Assembly (NCBI GenBank): GCA_021442155.1
Contig: CM038229.1
Coordinates: 74,048,443-74,112,442, forward strand
Direction: 5' to 3'
Length of the DNA stretch: 64,000 bases
Source: Cymbidium sinense
Lineage: Eukaryota > Streptophyta > Magnoliopsida > Asparagales > Orchidaceae
Each line of letters starts with the position of its first letter. Positions within the stretch are counted from its first letter, which is position 1. The notes beneath the pieces were generated by a model. That model was not told the DNA's origin. It saw nothing but the letters and a program-made list of their open reading frames with translations, and did not search any database. Shown piece by piece: positions 11,641-22,929 of this stretch. A program made the translations under genes and the position numbers.

Positions 11641-14487
11641 GGACTCTTTCTTCTTTTCTCTCATTTATAGGAGTTATAAGAAAGTTACTTTATATCTAAA
11701 TTGGTGTTAGATTTAATTTAAAGTTAATTAAAATAATACAATTTAAGCTTGATTTTATCCAGAAGGAAATATGGAGTTTGTTTTTATTTTGTATGCTTAT
11801 CTTAATAAAATAATTGAATCAAAATACTTACATATAAAATTTTTTAAATAAGCAATCATAATCATTGCTATGATTATTACTTTAAGCCAATCATATGTTG
11901 GTTTTATTTTTTTTACACTTTTAATTTAAACTACTCATGGGAACTTCTAGTGTTTTGATTCTATAAGAAGCTCATGGATTAAGTAATGTATTGGTTTGAT
12001 CTAATTATTAAAAATTTGTTGATTGTTATGCCAATTTTGAAGTTTAGCTATATCATGGTATATTATATGCCATTTGGACTTGATAGCCTTTATTCTTCAT
12101 AGTTATTTTAGACACTTATTAAATAGTTTATTAGTTTGTTATTGGGGACAATGCTCCATAAATTGAATTCATTAGGATGTTTTTCATTATATTATGGTGA
12201 ATAAAATATCTTTATCACTAATACGTAGTCCTTTTTTAAAACTGACTTGCGTGGAAAGGGCATTGGAATCTTGTCTCTTTGATTCTATTCCTTCTCTATT
12301 TATTTTACTTTAATTTATTCTTTTTCTTATTTATTTCAATTTTCTCATATTATTTAATTATTTTTTTATTTATATTATGGCCTCATCAAGCAATCCTTTT
12401 GATTTTTAAGGGCCTTCTAAACTACCATCCTTTATTAAATTTGGGGTATCAATGTTAAATTCTTCTTTCAATAAATAATTCTACCATAGAGTCCTAAGTA
12501 TTATGACATCTTATGAAGCAGCTTTGGGGTGCCTTATCAACTTCCCTTTTGTATTCTTGCTTCATCTACTTGCCACTTTCTTCCCAAATTTTATTTTTGA
12601 CATGGGAAATAACTTTTTTCTGCTTCCCTTCCTCTAGACATTGATCTTGCCTTAAGGTTAATGGGTTTCATCTGATAGAGCCTACATTTCAATGAACTTC
12701 AAACTTCTCAACAACCCACTAGCAATTCCAGTAATAACCCCTCAAATTTCTCTAGCTAACCCTCCCCTTCATCAGTTCATTTTAATTTCTAACTAATTCA
12801 ACTGCTTTTGATATACCCAAATCACCCAATCATCAAATTTTTTTGCCAAGCTAATTACTGCACCATCTCATACTTAAGTAGAGTTAGAAAATTTCATTGA
12901 AGAAGCACAAAACTAATGGTGTAATGCTTAGATATCAAAATTTAAAATTTTAAAGAGGCATTTTATGATTTTAGTTATAAATAAAATAATTTATAATGTA
13001 AGCTTGATTCACCTATGTTTTTATACTTAGATGTGCTTCCGCCTTTTCCTGCAAATTATTAACAAAAAGGCTCCCTTTCTCTCTACTATCCAAGACACTC
13101 TTAGTCTCAACTCACATATAACAAAGACTCCATTATGTATAAAAAGAGAAATAAAAAAATTTGAAAGAGAGTATAAATTAGGTTTAATGGCTCCAAACCA
13201 ATTGATCTCTTCAAACTGCCAGGTAATCTTCTTCCTCTTCGCTAGCCACCTTTTTTTTTCTTTCCTTGGAATTTTGGTTTCTAGCCTAACGATATTAATT
13301 GCAGTTACAGTTTTGTTTGTATGTTATTAAAATATTTGAAAAGTTTTTAGTTTGGATTATATTGAATTAATTGGATATGCTTTATTAGCCACAGGACTAT
13401 GCTTTAGATACTTTTGCTCCAAAGTAGGCCACAATCAATATAATTTTATGATGTTCAAGAAAATGTTTATGATGGTTAAGTCAGGTTTCCTAGAAGACAA
13501 CAGAGATTATGAAAGATGAGGGTGAAAACTTTGGTTTTAACATAATTTTATGGTGTTTTATGCAAACTCTAAAGCCAAGTAATTTTCTCCTTGAAGCAAC
13601 TTAACCACTATTCTATAACCACCCATTGGAGATTGAATATGTAATATAATTGTCATCAATATTATTGCAAGATCAAGTGATATCTAGTTGTGATATATTT
13701 AAGCATGTTTGATTTATTATATAAAAAAAATAGAGGATACTAATGAGGATATAACTTCTAAAGTTATGACCAAGCATTTAAATGAAGAATTATCTTAGGA
13801 GTACTTTGTAGTAGGAGAATATTATGGAGGCTCATAGGCAATTTGATAGAACTATAATACCTACTATGTTATATTGATTGAAGTGTTGGGTAACAAAGAT
13901 TTCATTGATAGCTAAGTTTAGCATGACATAAATGATAATTTTAAGATGAATGTTTAGTAAATAAGAATATATTGAAAGATGATTATATAATTAGAAATAT
14001 TGGGAGTAACTTCTTTCGAATATAAGTTAGTGGAAAAAATGAGTAAGATGGTCAATCACATACAAAGGAGGATAGAAGATGGCAAAACAAAATTAGTGCT
14101 TAAGAATTAAAAAGTAAAAGAGGGGTTTTACCCAAGATCAAATGGTTAAAAGTTGTGTACAAAAATTGTGCTATAAAGACTTAACACCTCAAACAACAGT
14201 CAATATGAATGAAGAATATGGACTTATATAACCGGCCCCAAATAATTATGATAGGGCTAATCATGATTATGATGTTCTTGCTGGTTTTGATCCTAATTAG
14301 CATTATAATTTATTTGAGCTTGATAATAGCATGATGCTCTATACATTTTAGCCTGTTCTTTTTTTTTTTAAGGAAGTAGAGTTTTCCTATGAAATCTAAT
14401 AAAGTTAGATGAATGAAGCATGCATTGCTAATATGTTCATGCATTAGCTGTTTTTGGCTGTTTATCATATAGGTTTTGATTATTATT
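11641..14487. other. Unannotated AT-rich stretch
   Basis: I see no recognisable gene or mobile element. Open frames here are short and lack conserved motifs; the longest (13031-13330 +) is low-complexity hydrophobic sequence. It may be intron of the EF-hand gene, whose missing 5' exons should lie upstream, but none of the family's expected exon motifs was found here. Confidence 0.4.
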
Positions 14488-14504
14488 TGAAAAAAAATTT
14501 AATA
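14488..14504 (+). repeat. LINE target-site duplication, left
   Basis: TGAAAAAAAATTTAATA immediately precedes the first base of the full-length RTE LINE. It matches the right copy at 17567-17583 at 16 of 17 positions. Confidence 0.85.
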
Positions 14505-14769
14505 ACTACCATTGCCGGTCCCAAATCGGATGTGAAAAGAGGGTTGCGATAGGTAGACAAATAACTTGTCGAAATAATCATGAATCCTTTAAATCATTGT
14601 GTTAATCTTGGGCGTCCCCTAGGCGGCTTGTATGGCTTGAATCTGATGAAAAAATGTGCAAGCGTCACTCTGCGATGTTAAATAAGCAAGGGTTCTCACA
14701 TTATGGCAGATGCGCAGTTAGTCCAATAAACTAATTAGATTAGGATCTTTGGAATATAGGTACTCTTAC

Positions 14770-15591
14770 AGTAAATTAATGGAATTAATATATTATGGTT
14801 CATAGAAAAATAAATATTTTATGTGTTCAAGAAACTAAATGGGTTGGGAGAAGGCCAAGGAGATTGATAGTTTAGGTTTTAAACTTTGGTATTCAGGTAG
14901 AAGTCGAACTAGAAATGGTGTAGGTGTGATTATAGATAAAAGTTTGAAGGATAATATTATAAATATTAATAGATGTGGAGATAGAATTATAGCTTTAAAG
15001 ATTATTGTTGATACTAAGATTATCAATGTTATAAGTGTTTATGCTCCTAAAGTAGGTTTGGATGTAATCTCAAAAGAAATATTTTGGAATGAATTAGAGG
15101 GATTAATACAAAAGATACCTCTTGAAGAAAAAGTATTTATTGGAGGAGATTTAAATGGACATGTTGGTAGAGTGGTAGAAGATTTTAAAAGTGTACATAG
15201 TAGTTATGGATTTGGAGTGACAAATGAAGAAGGTAGGACTATATTAGATTTTTCCTTAGCTTATGATTTTGTAGTTGCTAATACTTTATTTAAGAAAAGA
15301 GATGAACATATTATTACTTATAAAAATGGATCTAGTAAAACATAGATTGATTATTTTCTAATGAGAAAAATAGATCGTTTAAATTGTAAAGATTGTAAGG
15401 TCATTCCAAGTGAAAGTTTAAGTACCCAACATCAATTGTTAGTTTTAGATTTTAAGATGAAAGATTGTAAGAGGAAAAATAAATTAAATTATTGTCCTAG
15501 GATTAGATGGGGACACTTAAAGAACACAAATAAAAATATTTTTAAGAGCAAGCTACAAGAGCTTAGAATTTGGGATGTTCATAAAAAGTAG
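14770..15591 (+). pseudogene. RTE LINE endonuclease domain (broken)
   Basis: The endonuclease nicks target DNA to prime reverse transcription. Reading frames show WNIGTLT at about 14752, QETKWVG at 14828, then a long open frame from 14839 with GFKLWYSGRSRTRNGVGVI, NVISVYAPK and the catalytic-type GGDLNGHVGR. An in-frame TAG at 15343 interrupts the domain just before IDYFLMR; a second frame continues to 15591 with STQHQLLVLDFK, the end of the domain. An early stop also lies between WNIGTLT and the QETKWVG part. Identity as RTE endonuclease is firm; the gene is non-functional. Confidence 0.88.
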
Positions 15592-15599
15592 CAAGTGAA

Positions 15600-17480
15600 A
15601 TTAAGCAAGTTGCTAAAATGTGCTTGGAGAATCAAAAGAAAAATTCTTTTAATAAAATAATTGGTGATGGAATTGAGTGTGTAAGAAAAGATAAGAAATA
15701 AGAAGCATTGTTATAAAATTTGGTTTATATGTAAAAACTTGGAGAATTGAGAAAGATATAAAGTGGCCTGTAGAGATTCTAAGAAGGCAATATATGATAC
15801 AAAAAAGTTTAGATTTTAGTGATTTATACAATAGATTAGATACCAAAAAAGGTGAAAGATGTATGTATAGGTTAGCCAACCAAAGATACAGGAGAAGTAA
15901 AGACCTAGTTCAACTGAGGTGTATTAAGGATGAAGATAATAAAGTGCTTTTCTTAGAAAAGGATATTGAAAATAGGTGGATGAGATATTTTGATAAACTT
16001 TTCAATGAAGGATCTGAATGCGATTGATTTTAGCAACCTTAATACCCTAAACAAAATAAGAATTTTATTTTTATCATCGTATTAGTAATATGAAGTTAGA
16101 ATCTTTAAAGAAATTAAAATGTGAAAAATAGTAGGACGATGATATTTCAATAGAATTGTGGAAATGTTTAGGAGATCAAGGAATTTCATGGCTTACAAAT
16201 CTTTTAATGTTATTTTAAAGACTAAAAGATGTCGAGATGAGTGGAGAAAGTGTTTGTTGGTTCCTATAAGAATAAAGGTGATGCACAAGAGTGTGCAAAT
16301 TATAGAGGAATTGTTAATGTGTCATACATTAAAATTATGGAGAGAGTAATTGAGCATAGGTTACGATGTGATACAAAGTTTCTCACAATTAGTTTGGTTT
16401 TCATGGGTAGATTTACTATGGATGCTATACATTTGTTAAGAGGTTTGATGGAGAAGTATAGAGAAAGTAAGGATGATTTACATATGATATTTATTGATTT
16501 AGAAAGCTTATGATAAAGTTTCAAGAGATGTTCTTTGGAGAGTTCTAGAACGAAAGGAGTTAATATTGGTTATATTCAAGTCATTAAGGATATGTATATT
16601 AGAGCATTACTTGTGTCCAAACACAAGGAGGATTGACAAAATATTTTTCCATTTCAATTGGATTACATCAAGGATCACTTTAAGCCCTTATCTTTTTTTG
16701 CTTTAGTTATGGATGTTCTTACTAGGCATTTACAGAAGATGTACCTTGGTGTTTGCTTTTTTGCTAATGACATTCGTCTTGTTGATAAGACTAGAGAGGG
16801 AGTCCAAGAGAAACTTGAATTATGGAGGTCAACATTAGAGTCTAAAGGTTTTCATTTAAGTAGATCTAAAATTAAATATATGGAGTGTAATTTTAGTTGT
16901 AGAAGTTCTAGTGGTAGTGTTGTGATTAGGTGAACAAGTCATTAATAAGAGTGAGTGATTCAGATATTTAGACTCTATTGTTCAAAATGATGGTGAAATA
17001 GATGAAGATGTTATTAGTAGAATTCATGTTGGATGGTTGAAGTGGAGGAATGCATCTGACCTGTTGTGTGATAGAAAAGTTCCACTTAAACTTAAGGGAA
17101 AATTTTATAAGATGATGGTAAGACCTGTAATGACTTATGGTGTAGAATGTTGGCCAATAAAAGAGAAGCATAAGACTAAGTTAAGTGTTACATAGATGAG
17201 GATGCTCAGGTGGATGAGTGGCTTTATTCTTAGAGATAAAATGCAAAATGAGTATGTTAGGAAAAAGTTGGAGTAGCTCCGGTGGCAGATAAGATTAGAG
17301 AGAGTCACCTTAGATGGTTTGGCCACATAAAGCATCGGCCGTCCGATGACCAGTTAGGAGAGTAGATGCATTAGATTTTCCTTATGTTAAGAAAGGTAGA
17401 GGTAGACCTAAAAAGACTTGGTTAAGATGTATAAAAAATGACCTTAGTATACTTGGATTAAATGAAAATTTGACACATAA
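15600..17480 (+). pseudogene. RTE LINE reverse transcriptase (broken)
   Basis: The reverse transcriptase follows the endonuclease in the same element. Pieces in order: KGERCMYRLANQR near 15849, NYRGIVNVSYIKIMERVIEHRLR near 16298, HMIFIDLE near 16480, a frameshift, then KAYDKVSRDVLWRVLE near 16505, and FFANDIRLVDKT near 16757. The last is the catalytic motif, where RTE elements carry F-A-D-D; here it reads F-A-N-D, losing one metal-binding aspartate. The C-terminal region ([22 protein letters not shown]) follows through 17480. Several frameshifts and stops confirm that it is dead. Confidence 0.88.
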
Positions 17481-17566
17481 TAGGACACAATAGAGACGAA
17501 AGATTCATATAGCTGACCCTACCTAGTGGGATAAAGGCTTATTGTTGTTGTTATTATTGTTGTAAC

Positions 17567-17583
17567 TGAAAAGAAATTTAATA
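17567..17583 (+). repeat. LINE target-site duplication, right
   Basis: TGAAAAGAAATTTAATA follows the LINE tail and pairs with 14488-14504, with one A/G difference. Confidence 0.85.
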
Positions 17584-17877
17584 TTTTGCATTAGTTGCCT
17601 TGTGATCATCACAAGGTAGTTCATGATTTCCTATATTCTACTTGGTATTTCATTATTTTGAAATCTATGTTGTTAGTGGATGATTGCTGGTGATAATCCC
17701 AATGATACAGGGAAAAAAATCTCATTGTAGATCCAATGCTATGATCCACCTTGTATTTTTATGCAGTTGTTACATAAAATCTTTCTATCATGTAATCCTT
17801 GGTTCTAAAGCTTTTGATAATTCAGTTTATTTTGTATACCATGTTCCATATTTTCTTCTTCTTATTCAACATATCAG

Positions 17878-18039
17878 GGAAAGGGAAAAAGACAGAGATG
17901 AGAAACTTAGTTTCCAAGAATATTTTAATGGACTGTTTGACTCCTTACGTAATATTGAAGAAGTACACAATCACTCGGTTACATCAGATGGAGCACAATC
18001 TAATAAACTATTCCAAGTGCTTGACAAGGACAATGATGG
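17878..18039 (+). CDS. EF-hand calcium-binding protein, internal exon
   Basis: Exon of a multi-EF-hand protein resembling the plant calumenin/reticulocalbin-like EF-hand family. It opens after acceptor ATATCAG, with one base completing a codon, and encodes EREKDRDEKLSFQEYFNGLF, then a linker, then the start of a second loop DKDNDG. Family members have an EF-hand followed by FHGLFD in this position, so the match is specific. The first loop is imperfect: position 1 is E and position 6 is E instead of the usual G, so calcium binding there is doubtful. The exon ends at donor GG|GTACGC after two bases of a glycine codon. Translation joined to the next exon is uninterrupted. Upstream exons, including any signal peptide, were not found in the window. 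A LINE inserted 295 bp upstream does not touch the acceptor. Confidence 0.85.
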
Positions 18040-18111
18040 GTACGCTTGGTGCTATTTTTGACCATAAAAATAGAAAATTTATTTACTGATTATTTTTGAT
18101 TACCTTCCTAG

Positions 18112-18208
18112 GTTTCTTACTAAAGATGAACTTATGGCTGTCATTGGTAATCTTCATCCTTCAGAATGTTACTATGCTAAACAACAAGTTGATTATGTGC
18201 TAACTCAG
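18112..18208 (+). CDS. EF-hand calcium-binding protein, penultimate coding exon
   Basis: This exon follows a 72-bp intron (18040-18111, GT...CTAG) and restores the glycine codon split by it. It encodes FLTKDELMAVIGNLHPSECY followed by AKQQVDYVLTQ. The joined loop D-K-D-N-D-G-F-L-T-K-D-E has acidic or oxygen ligands at 1, 3, 5, 9 and 12 and glycine at 6, a canonical EF-hand. The HPSE..YAKQQ.DY string is characteristic of the plant family. It ends in phase 0 at donor CAG|GTATTC. The next coding exon recognised is at 41290, giving a final coding intron of about 23 kb. Confidence 0.88.
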
Positions 18209-18279
18209 GTATTCTTTCATTAATTTAATGTGAGATTTTTGTTTCCTTTTCACATTAAAATTCCTTATTAGTGATGTGA

Positions 18280-18522
18280 TTAGATGGTTTGGCCACAGAA
18301 AATGCTGGCCATTTGATCACCCAATTATAAGAGTAGATGTATTAGATTCGGCTTATGCTAACAAAAGTAGTGGTAGACTTAAAAAGTATTGATTATGAAA
18401 TATTAAATATGATCTAAATTTATTAGGGTTAAATGAGAATATGACAATTAATCAGACACATTAGAGAAAAAGATTCATGTAGCCAATCTCACATAGTGTG
18501 ATAAAAGTTTATTATTATTGTC
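18280..18522 (+). mobile_element. 5'-truncated RTE LINE tail
   Basis: Starts at tagatggtttggccacag, matching 17311 in the full-length copy, and ends with catagtgtgataaaagttt and a TTA-rich tail. About 240 bp of the LINE 3' end remain, with stops. It lies 70 bp after the EF-hand exon inside the giant intron. Confidence 0.8.
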
Positions 18523-19151
18523 TGTGATAGTAATTAATTATGATCTTATCATGTTGAACTCTATAACATGCAAGTTTATCATTCAATTTTTCTTATTTAA
18601 ATGTTAATGTTTCGTTCTATCCACAAAGCCTATTAAGTTATGAACCAAACCATCAAAATGCTGGGTCTTTTCATGAAACTCGAATGCCACGCTGTAGCTG
18701 CATTATTTTATATTATTGATTTTATGCCATTCTAATCTTTTAATTATCATCCTTATGATTTCTTACTTTTTTTTTCAATTTTACAGCTTGATCAGGAATG
18801 GCTAATGTTCATAAATGATCTGTTTGCAAGCTTTGCCTCATTGAATGTGTTTGATCCCATAAAATCTAAAAATTCTGAAGTTTTCATGTTAATATTAGGA
18901 TTTTTTTGTTTTTGGTTTTTTATAAAATAGTTAAAATAATAAACATGTTCAATCTCACCAAATATAAAGATTGAGATTTTCAGGTTAATATTATCCTTTT
19001 TAAAATCATTTGTTGTATTTGTTTTTAAATTAATTAAAAAAGAACAAAATCTATTTGATTTCTTATATATTTTTATTTATTTTCTTCAAAACAAGTTAAT
19101 TTATCTTTAAAAATTCTAAAAATAAGTTGATGTGTTTTTTGTGGGTTGATT
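18523..19151. other. Unannotated intronic stretch
   Basis: AT-rich sequence with no recognised element. A possible acceptor (tttacag at 18786) is followed by about 45 open codons, in phase with the upstream exon, but without any known motif. Confidence 0.3.
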
Positions 19152-19731
19152 GTCCAAAATAATGTAAAATAGATTGGGATGCTATTAGTAGAATTCAAGT
19201 TGGATGGTTGAAGTGGAGGAATGAGTCTAGCCTATTGTGTGATAGAAAAGTGCCACTTAGATTTAAGGAAGAATTTTAAAGATGGTGGTAAGACCTCCAA
19301 TGATTTATGGAGCAGAATGTTGGCCAATAAAAGAGAAGCATAAAATTAAGTATTGTAGAGATGAGGATGCTCAGGTGGATGAGTGGCTTTACACGTTGAT
19401 ATAAAATCTAAAATGAATATATACATGAAAAGGTTGGAGTAGCTCTAGTGATAGATAAGATTCGAGAGAGTTGCCTTAGATGATTTGTTCACATAAAATG
19501 TTGGCCATTTGATAACCCAATTATAAGAGTAGATATTATTAGGTTTAACTTATGTGAAGAAAGGTAGAGGTAGGCCTAAGAAGGCTTGGTTAGGTAGTAT
19601 AAAAATGATATTACTTTATTAGAATCAAATGAGAATTTGAAACTTCATAGGACACAATAGAGAAGAAGGATTCATGTAGTGACCCCACGTAGTAGGATAA
19701 AGGCTTGTTGTTGTTATTGTTGTTGTTGTTG
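19152..19731 (+). mobile_element. 5'-truncated RTE LINE fragment
   Basis: Matches the last 580 bp of the RTE LINE: aagttggatggttgaagtgg, gttggccaataaaagagaag, gaggatgctcaggtggatga, then a cacgtagtaggataaagg-type end and TTG repeats to about 19731. Stops break the RT C-terminal frame. Same orientation as the host gene. A clear target duplication was not resolved. Confidence 0.85.
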
Positions 19732-19959
19732 TAAAATAATATTTTCTTTAAACTCTATTCCACTCCCTTCTCCCATCATCTTCTTCTTAATTAGTGTAGG
19801 GTTCCAAGAGAACAATGAACAATATTATAAGGATTATAAAGTTGGAATGTTTGAAGTCAATTGGCTAAGGAAATACTATGTTGGGTCCTTCGACAGGACT
19901 CATTAATGGCATAGGATAAATAACCAATTGAAGAGTTCTAAAGAAACTGTTGAGGCAAT

Positions 19960-20270
19960 GATTAGGGGCAAGTAAGATTTAAAATAGTGTAATATAGTAT
20001 TGAGATGTTTCTTGTTCATAAGGTGAGTTGTAGCCTCGAAGTGCCTCAAAATTTAAAAATATGTGAAGAAAGAAATATTGTATTAACTTTAAAGTATAAA
20101 GTAAGAAGTAATATATTAACATTCTAACTTGTTAACACATGAAAAAGTAACATATTAACATCTTAACATGATAACAAATTTCACAAAGTACTAACATATT
20201 GACATTCTAAAATTAAATCATGAAGTAAGAATAGTTAATATTTATACAAACAATAAAGAAAATAAGATAG
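19960..20270 (-). repeat. Dispersed repeat, minus-strand copy
   Basis: On the minus strand this reads as repeated phrases of the type gttaatatgtta and ttactttgtactttga, ending with ttgaggc(a)cttcgaggct and acaactcacctta. The same order occurs at 30840-31165 and 31400-31720 on the + strand. No coding capacity. Class unknown. Confidence 0.5.
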
Positions 20271-20713
20271 AAAATTAAGACATAAGAACATAACAATTCA
20301 AATTAAATTTAACAAAAGAAGTCTCTCTCTAATCTCCTCCACTCATACGCCCCACATAAGTAGGAACATAAGCAATAAATTACATAACAACCAAGTTTAG
20401 AATTTTTATATTCTAAAATCTTCATCATTTATATTGCTTCATTGCTTTCATTAGAATCATTAATATAACAAATTATTTTCTCTCTTACATCATCTTTAAT
20501 TGTGTTTATAATCTCCCATTCTTTTTGCTCATTTTTAATATTAATCATCGTCCACTTTCCTAATTAATAGTAATTAATAAGAATATTAATTAAATTTCAA
20601 AATTATTACTATATTGATGATTATACCTTCAATTACATGAATTTTTATAAATATTATTTCTATTTTTTTTGTTTACTTGAGTTAGATCTATTGATCTTTC
20701 TATTGTCTTGATC

Positions 20714-20788
20714 ATAGAAATTAATATCGACCCCACATAGTGGGATAAAGGCTTATTGTTGTTGTTGTTGTATAGAAATTAATATCGA
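20714..20788 (+). mobile_element. 41-bp RTE LINE tail with exact 17-bp TSDs
   Basis: The 17-mer ATAGAAATTAATATCGA occurs at 20714-20730 and 20772-20788. Between the copies lie only 41 bases (20731-20771): the terminal ccccacatagtgggataaag segment of the LINE plus TTG repeats. This is an extremely 5'-truncated retrotransposition event with perfect target duplications. Confidence 0.93.
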
Positions 20789-20789
20789 G

Positions 20790-21110
20790 ATTTTATTATT
20801 GCAAATCAGATGGTGTTGCTTCAATACCATCATTCACAAACCATTCATCATCTAATTCCTCATCATTACAAATCAAGAGATCTTCATCATCCTTTGAAGC
20901 CTTCAAATTTTTTCTTCTCTCTTATTGTTCATGATACAAATCAATGAATTTATCTTTAATGTACTCAAATGATTTTTTTTCTTTGCATGAATTTGATTGA
21001 ATGTACTCTAATTTTGCTCACAATCAGATGACATATGTATAAATTTGAATATTTTAACAGTAAAATGTTATAGCTCTAGAATTCCATCATCAAATTGAAA
21101 TCACCCCTTC
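20790..21110 (-). pseudogene. hAT transposase C-terminal fragment
   Basis: On the minus strand a frame reads KIFKFIHMSSDCEQN, a stop, then STFNQIHAKKKNHLSTLK, followed further on by an acidic segment with DDEDLLICNDEELDDEW. Plant hAT transposases have at this position a string of the form S..C.RN.S.F.QIH.KKRN.L....L, near the dimerisation region. Only this C-terminal part is recognisable, with stop codons, and no terminal inverted repeats were found. It lies in the giant intron, antisense to the host gene. Confidence 0.6.
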
Positions 21111-21365
21111 AAATTAAAAAATTAGATATTAAAATTAAGAGAATTCTTTTTTATTTCAGCTAATACATATTAAATATAAAAAATTACTTGGAGAATATTT
21201 TGTAATGGTATTTTTGGCTTGTTTTAGTCCAAAGAATCATTTCTTATTTTTGAATTATTTAAGTTACATATTAGCCTTTGCTTTTTTTAGTCAAATCAAT
21301 TATCAACTTATCTATGCAATGATATAAACTTAGCTTTTATCTTGGGATGGGTTGAGCTATTCTCA

Positions 21366-21382
21366 ATATTTTGAAATTGTAA
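21366..21382 (+). repeat. LINE target-site duplication, left
   Basis: ATATTTTGAAATTGTAA directly precedes the reverse-complement LINE tail (caacaacaac). The identical 17-mer is at 28630-28646, on the far side of the nested Harbinger element. Confidence 0.93.
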
Positions 21383-21740
21383 CAACAACAACAACAAGCC
21401 TTTATCCCATTATGTGCCCTTCTTCTTCATTGCATCCTATTATACATCAAATTCTCATTTAATTCTAATAAATTAAGATCATTTCTTATACATCTTAACC
21501 AAATCTTTTTAGGTATATCTCTACCTTTCTTAACATAAGGCAAATCTAATTTAGCTACTCTCCTAACCGAGTCATCGGACGGTCGATGCTTTATGTGGCC
21601 AAACCATCTAAGCTTACTCTCTCTAATCTTATTTGCCACTGGAGTTACTAGAATATTTTCCCAAACATACTCATTTAGCATTCTATTTGTAAGAGTAAAG
21701 CCACTCATCCACCTGAGCATCCTCATCTTTGCAATACTTA
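21383..21740 (-). mobile_element. RTE LINE fragment, 3' part (host of Harbinger)
   Basis: Minus-strand LINE 3' end, from (CAA)n at 21383 to cttaa at 21740. The frame at 21427-21756 gives MRMLRWMSGFTLTNRM, RESKLRWFGHIKHRPSDDSV and KKGRDIPKKIWLRC, the RTE C-terminus. It is interrupted at 21740 by the Harbinger element; the remaining 35 bp resume at 28595. Confidence 0.9.
21738..21740 (+). repeat. Harbinger target duplication TTA, left
   Basis: TTA at 21738-21740 and at 28595-28597 flank the element. When one copy and the element are removed, the LINE reads gactaagtattg (minus strand), which matches the uninterrupted LINE copy at 19347 (aattaagtattg). TWA trinucleotide duplications are the PIF/Harbinger hallmark. 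Confidence 0.85.
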
Positions 21741-22929
21741 AGGGTCTATTTGGCACAGCTGTAGCTGTACGAAGAAGCAGCTGTGGGAAAAATTGTTGTT
21801 AAAACAATGGTTTTGATGAAGCAGTTTAACTGTTTAAAAGATTGAGCTTTCGAGGTCTTTGTCTTTTAGTTATAGGATTGTCCCTATAATCATACATATG
21901 CATAAAATAACATCAACATAATAAGAAAAATATACTTTTGGAAGTTCATACATAGTCATAAGTCTAGTTTTTAATATTTGAATTTAACACATGACATCAC
22001 ATTACAGTAAATAACAAGAAAATTAAAATAACATTTGTGACTAATAGTGCCAAAATAATATTAAGCTTTATATCTAACTGGTCAAGTCTTTTAGAGAATT
22101 TATTTTCCAAAGTTCTTCAAATATAATCACTATTTGCAATTGTCTCTTCGTAATCGTCAACCCATCCAAAAAAAAAACAATCATCTAATGTTCAATTTTG
22201 AGGACACTGATAAAATCTTCATCCATAGTTGCCTTTTCGGCACAAAGTTAATATAGAACATTATAAATACAGTTGCAGGTCACAACTCTAGCGATGCTGA
22301 AAATCCTTGAGTTCATATTTTGTTGAGCCATTTTGATATAATCAAAGAAATTATATTAGCATATATAGATTAACATTTGTATATGAAAGAAATTTAATAC
22401 ATTTAAATACGAGCATCTTGAGTATGATGCCAAAACAGACTGTTAGAAGTTTCACAAAAACATATCAATCTCATATAGATTTGTTTACTAATAGAAGGAA
22501 AAGAATTTTATTATTATTATAAAGATGTACAATGTCCTAGAAGGGAAATATCTTTAATCTATGGCTCAGGAGATCTACAATAAACAAACAGTGATATATC
22601 CCCTAAACAATACAGAAACATTTCTAAAAAATAAAAAAGACCAATTCAGCAACAACACTAGATCTATGTGCAAAAAATGTAAAACCATCTGCAAGACCCC
22701 AAAACCTGTAAAATACCTACAGATTACTAGAGAAAAGATAAGCACATAGATAAAATAAAAGGAAAATATTGACAACAAAGACAAAAAAGAAAGAAAGAAT
22801 AGACTCTGGCTCAGTTAGTATCACCTCAAGGAGCAACAATATATGTGAGCATCCAAACTTCATTAAGAAGGGTTACAATCACATATAAAGTTACCAGCAA
22901 GAAGAATAAATATAATGAAACATCAAAGC

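Larger units (their letters stand above)
14505..17566 (+). mobile_element. Full-length RTE-clade LINE
   Basis: A 3.06-kb non-LTR retrotransposon bounded by 17-bp target duplications. It begins ACTACCATTGCCGGTCCC, a 5' end shared with the copy at 56068, and ends with a segment containing tgggataaaggctt followed by TTG/TTA repeats, the 3' tail found on every LINE fragment in the window. The body encodes an apurinic-type endonuclease followed by reverse transcriptase, with no separate upstream gag-like ORF, which fits RTE rather than L1. It lies about 295 bp upstream of an EF-hand exon, inside an intron of that gene and in the same orientation. Its length is close to the usual RTE size, so the copy is structurally complete but coding-dead. 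Confidence 0.92.

Noticed and set aside
13031..13330. 99-codon ORF with hydrophobic C-terminus, considered as a first exon with signal peptide for the EF-hand gene
   Set aside because: Low-complexity, no motif, and no splice partner giving the expected family sequence.
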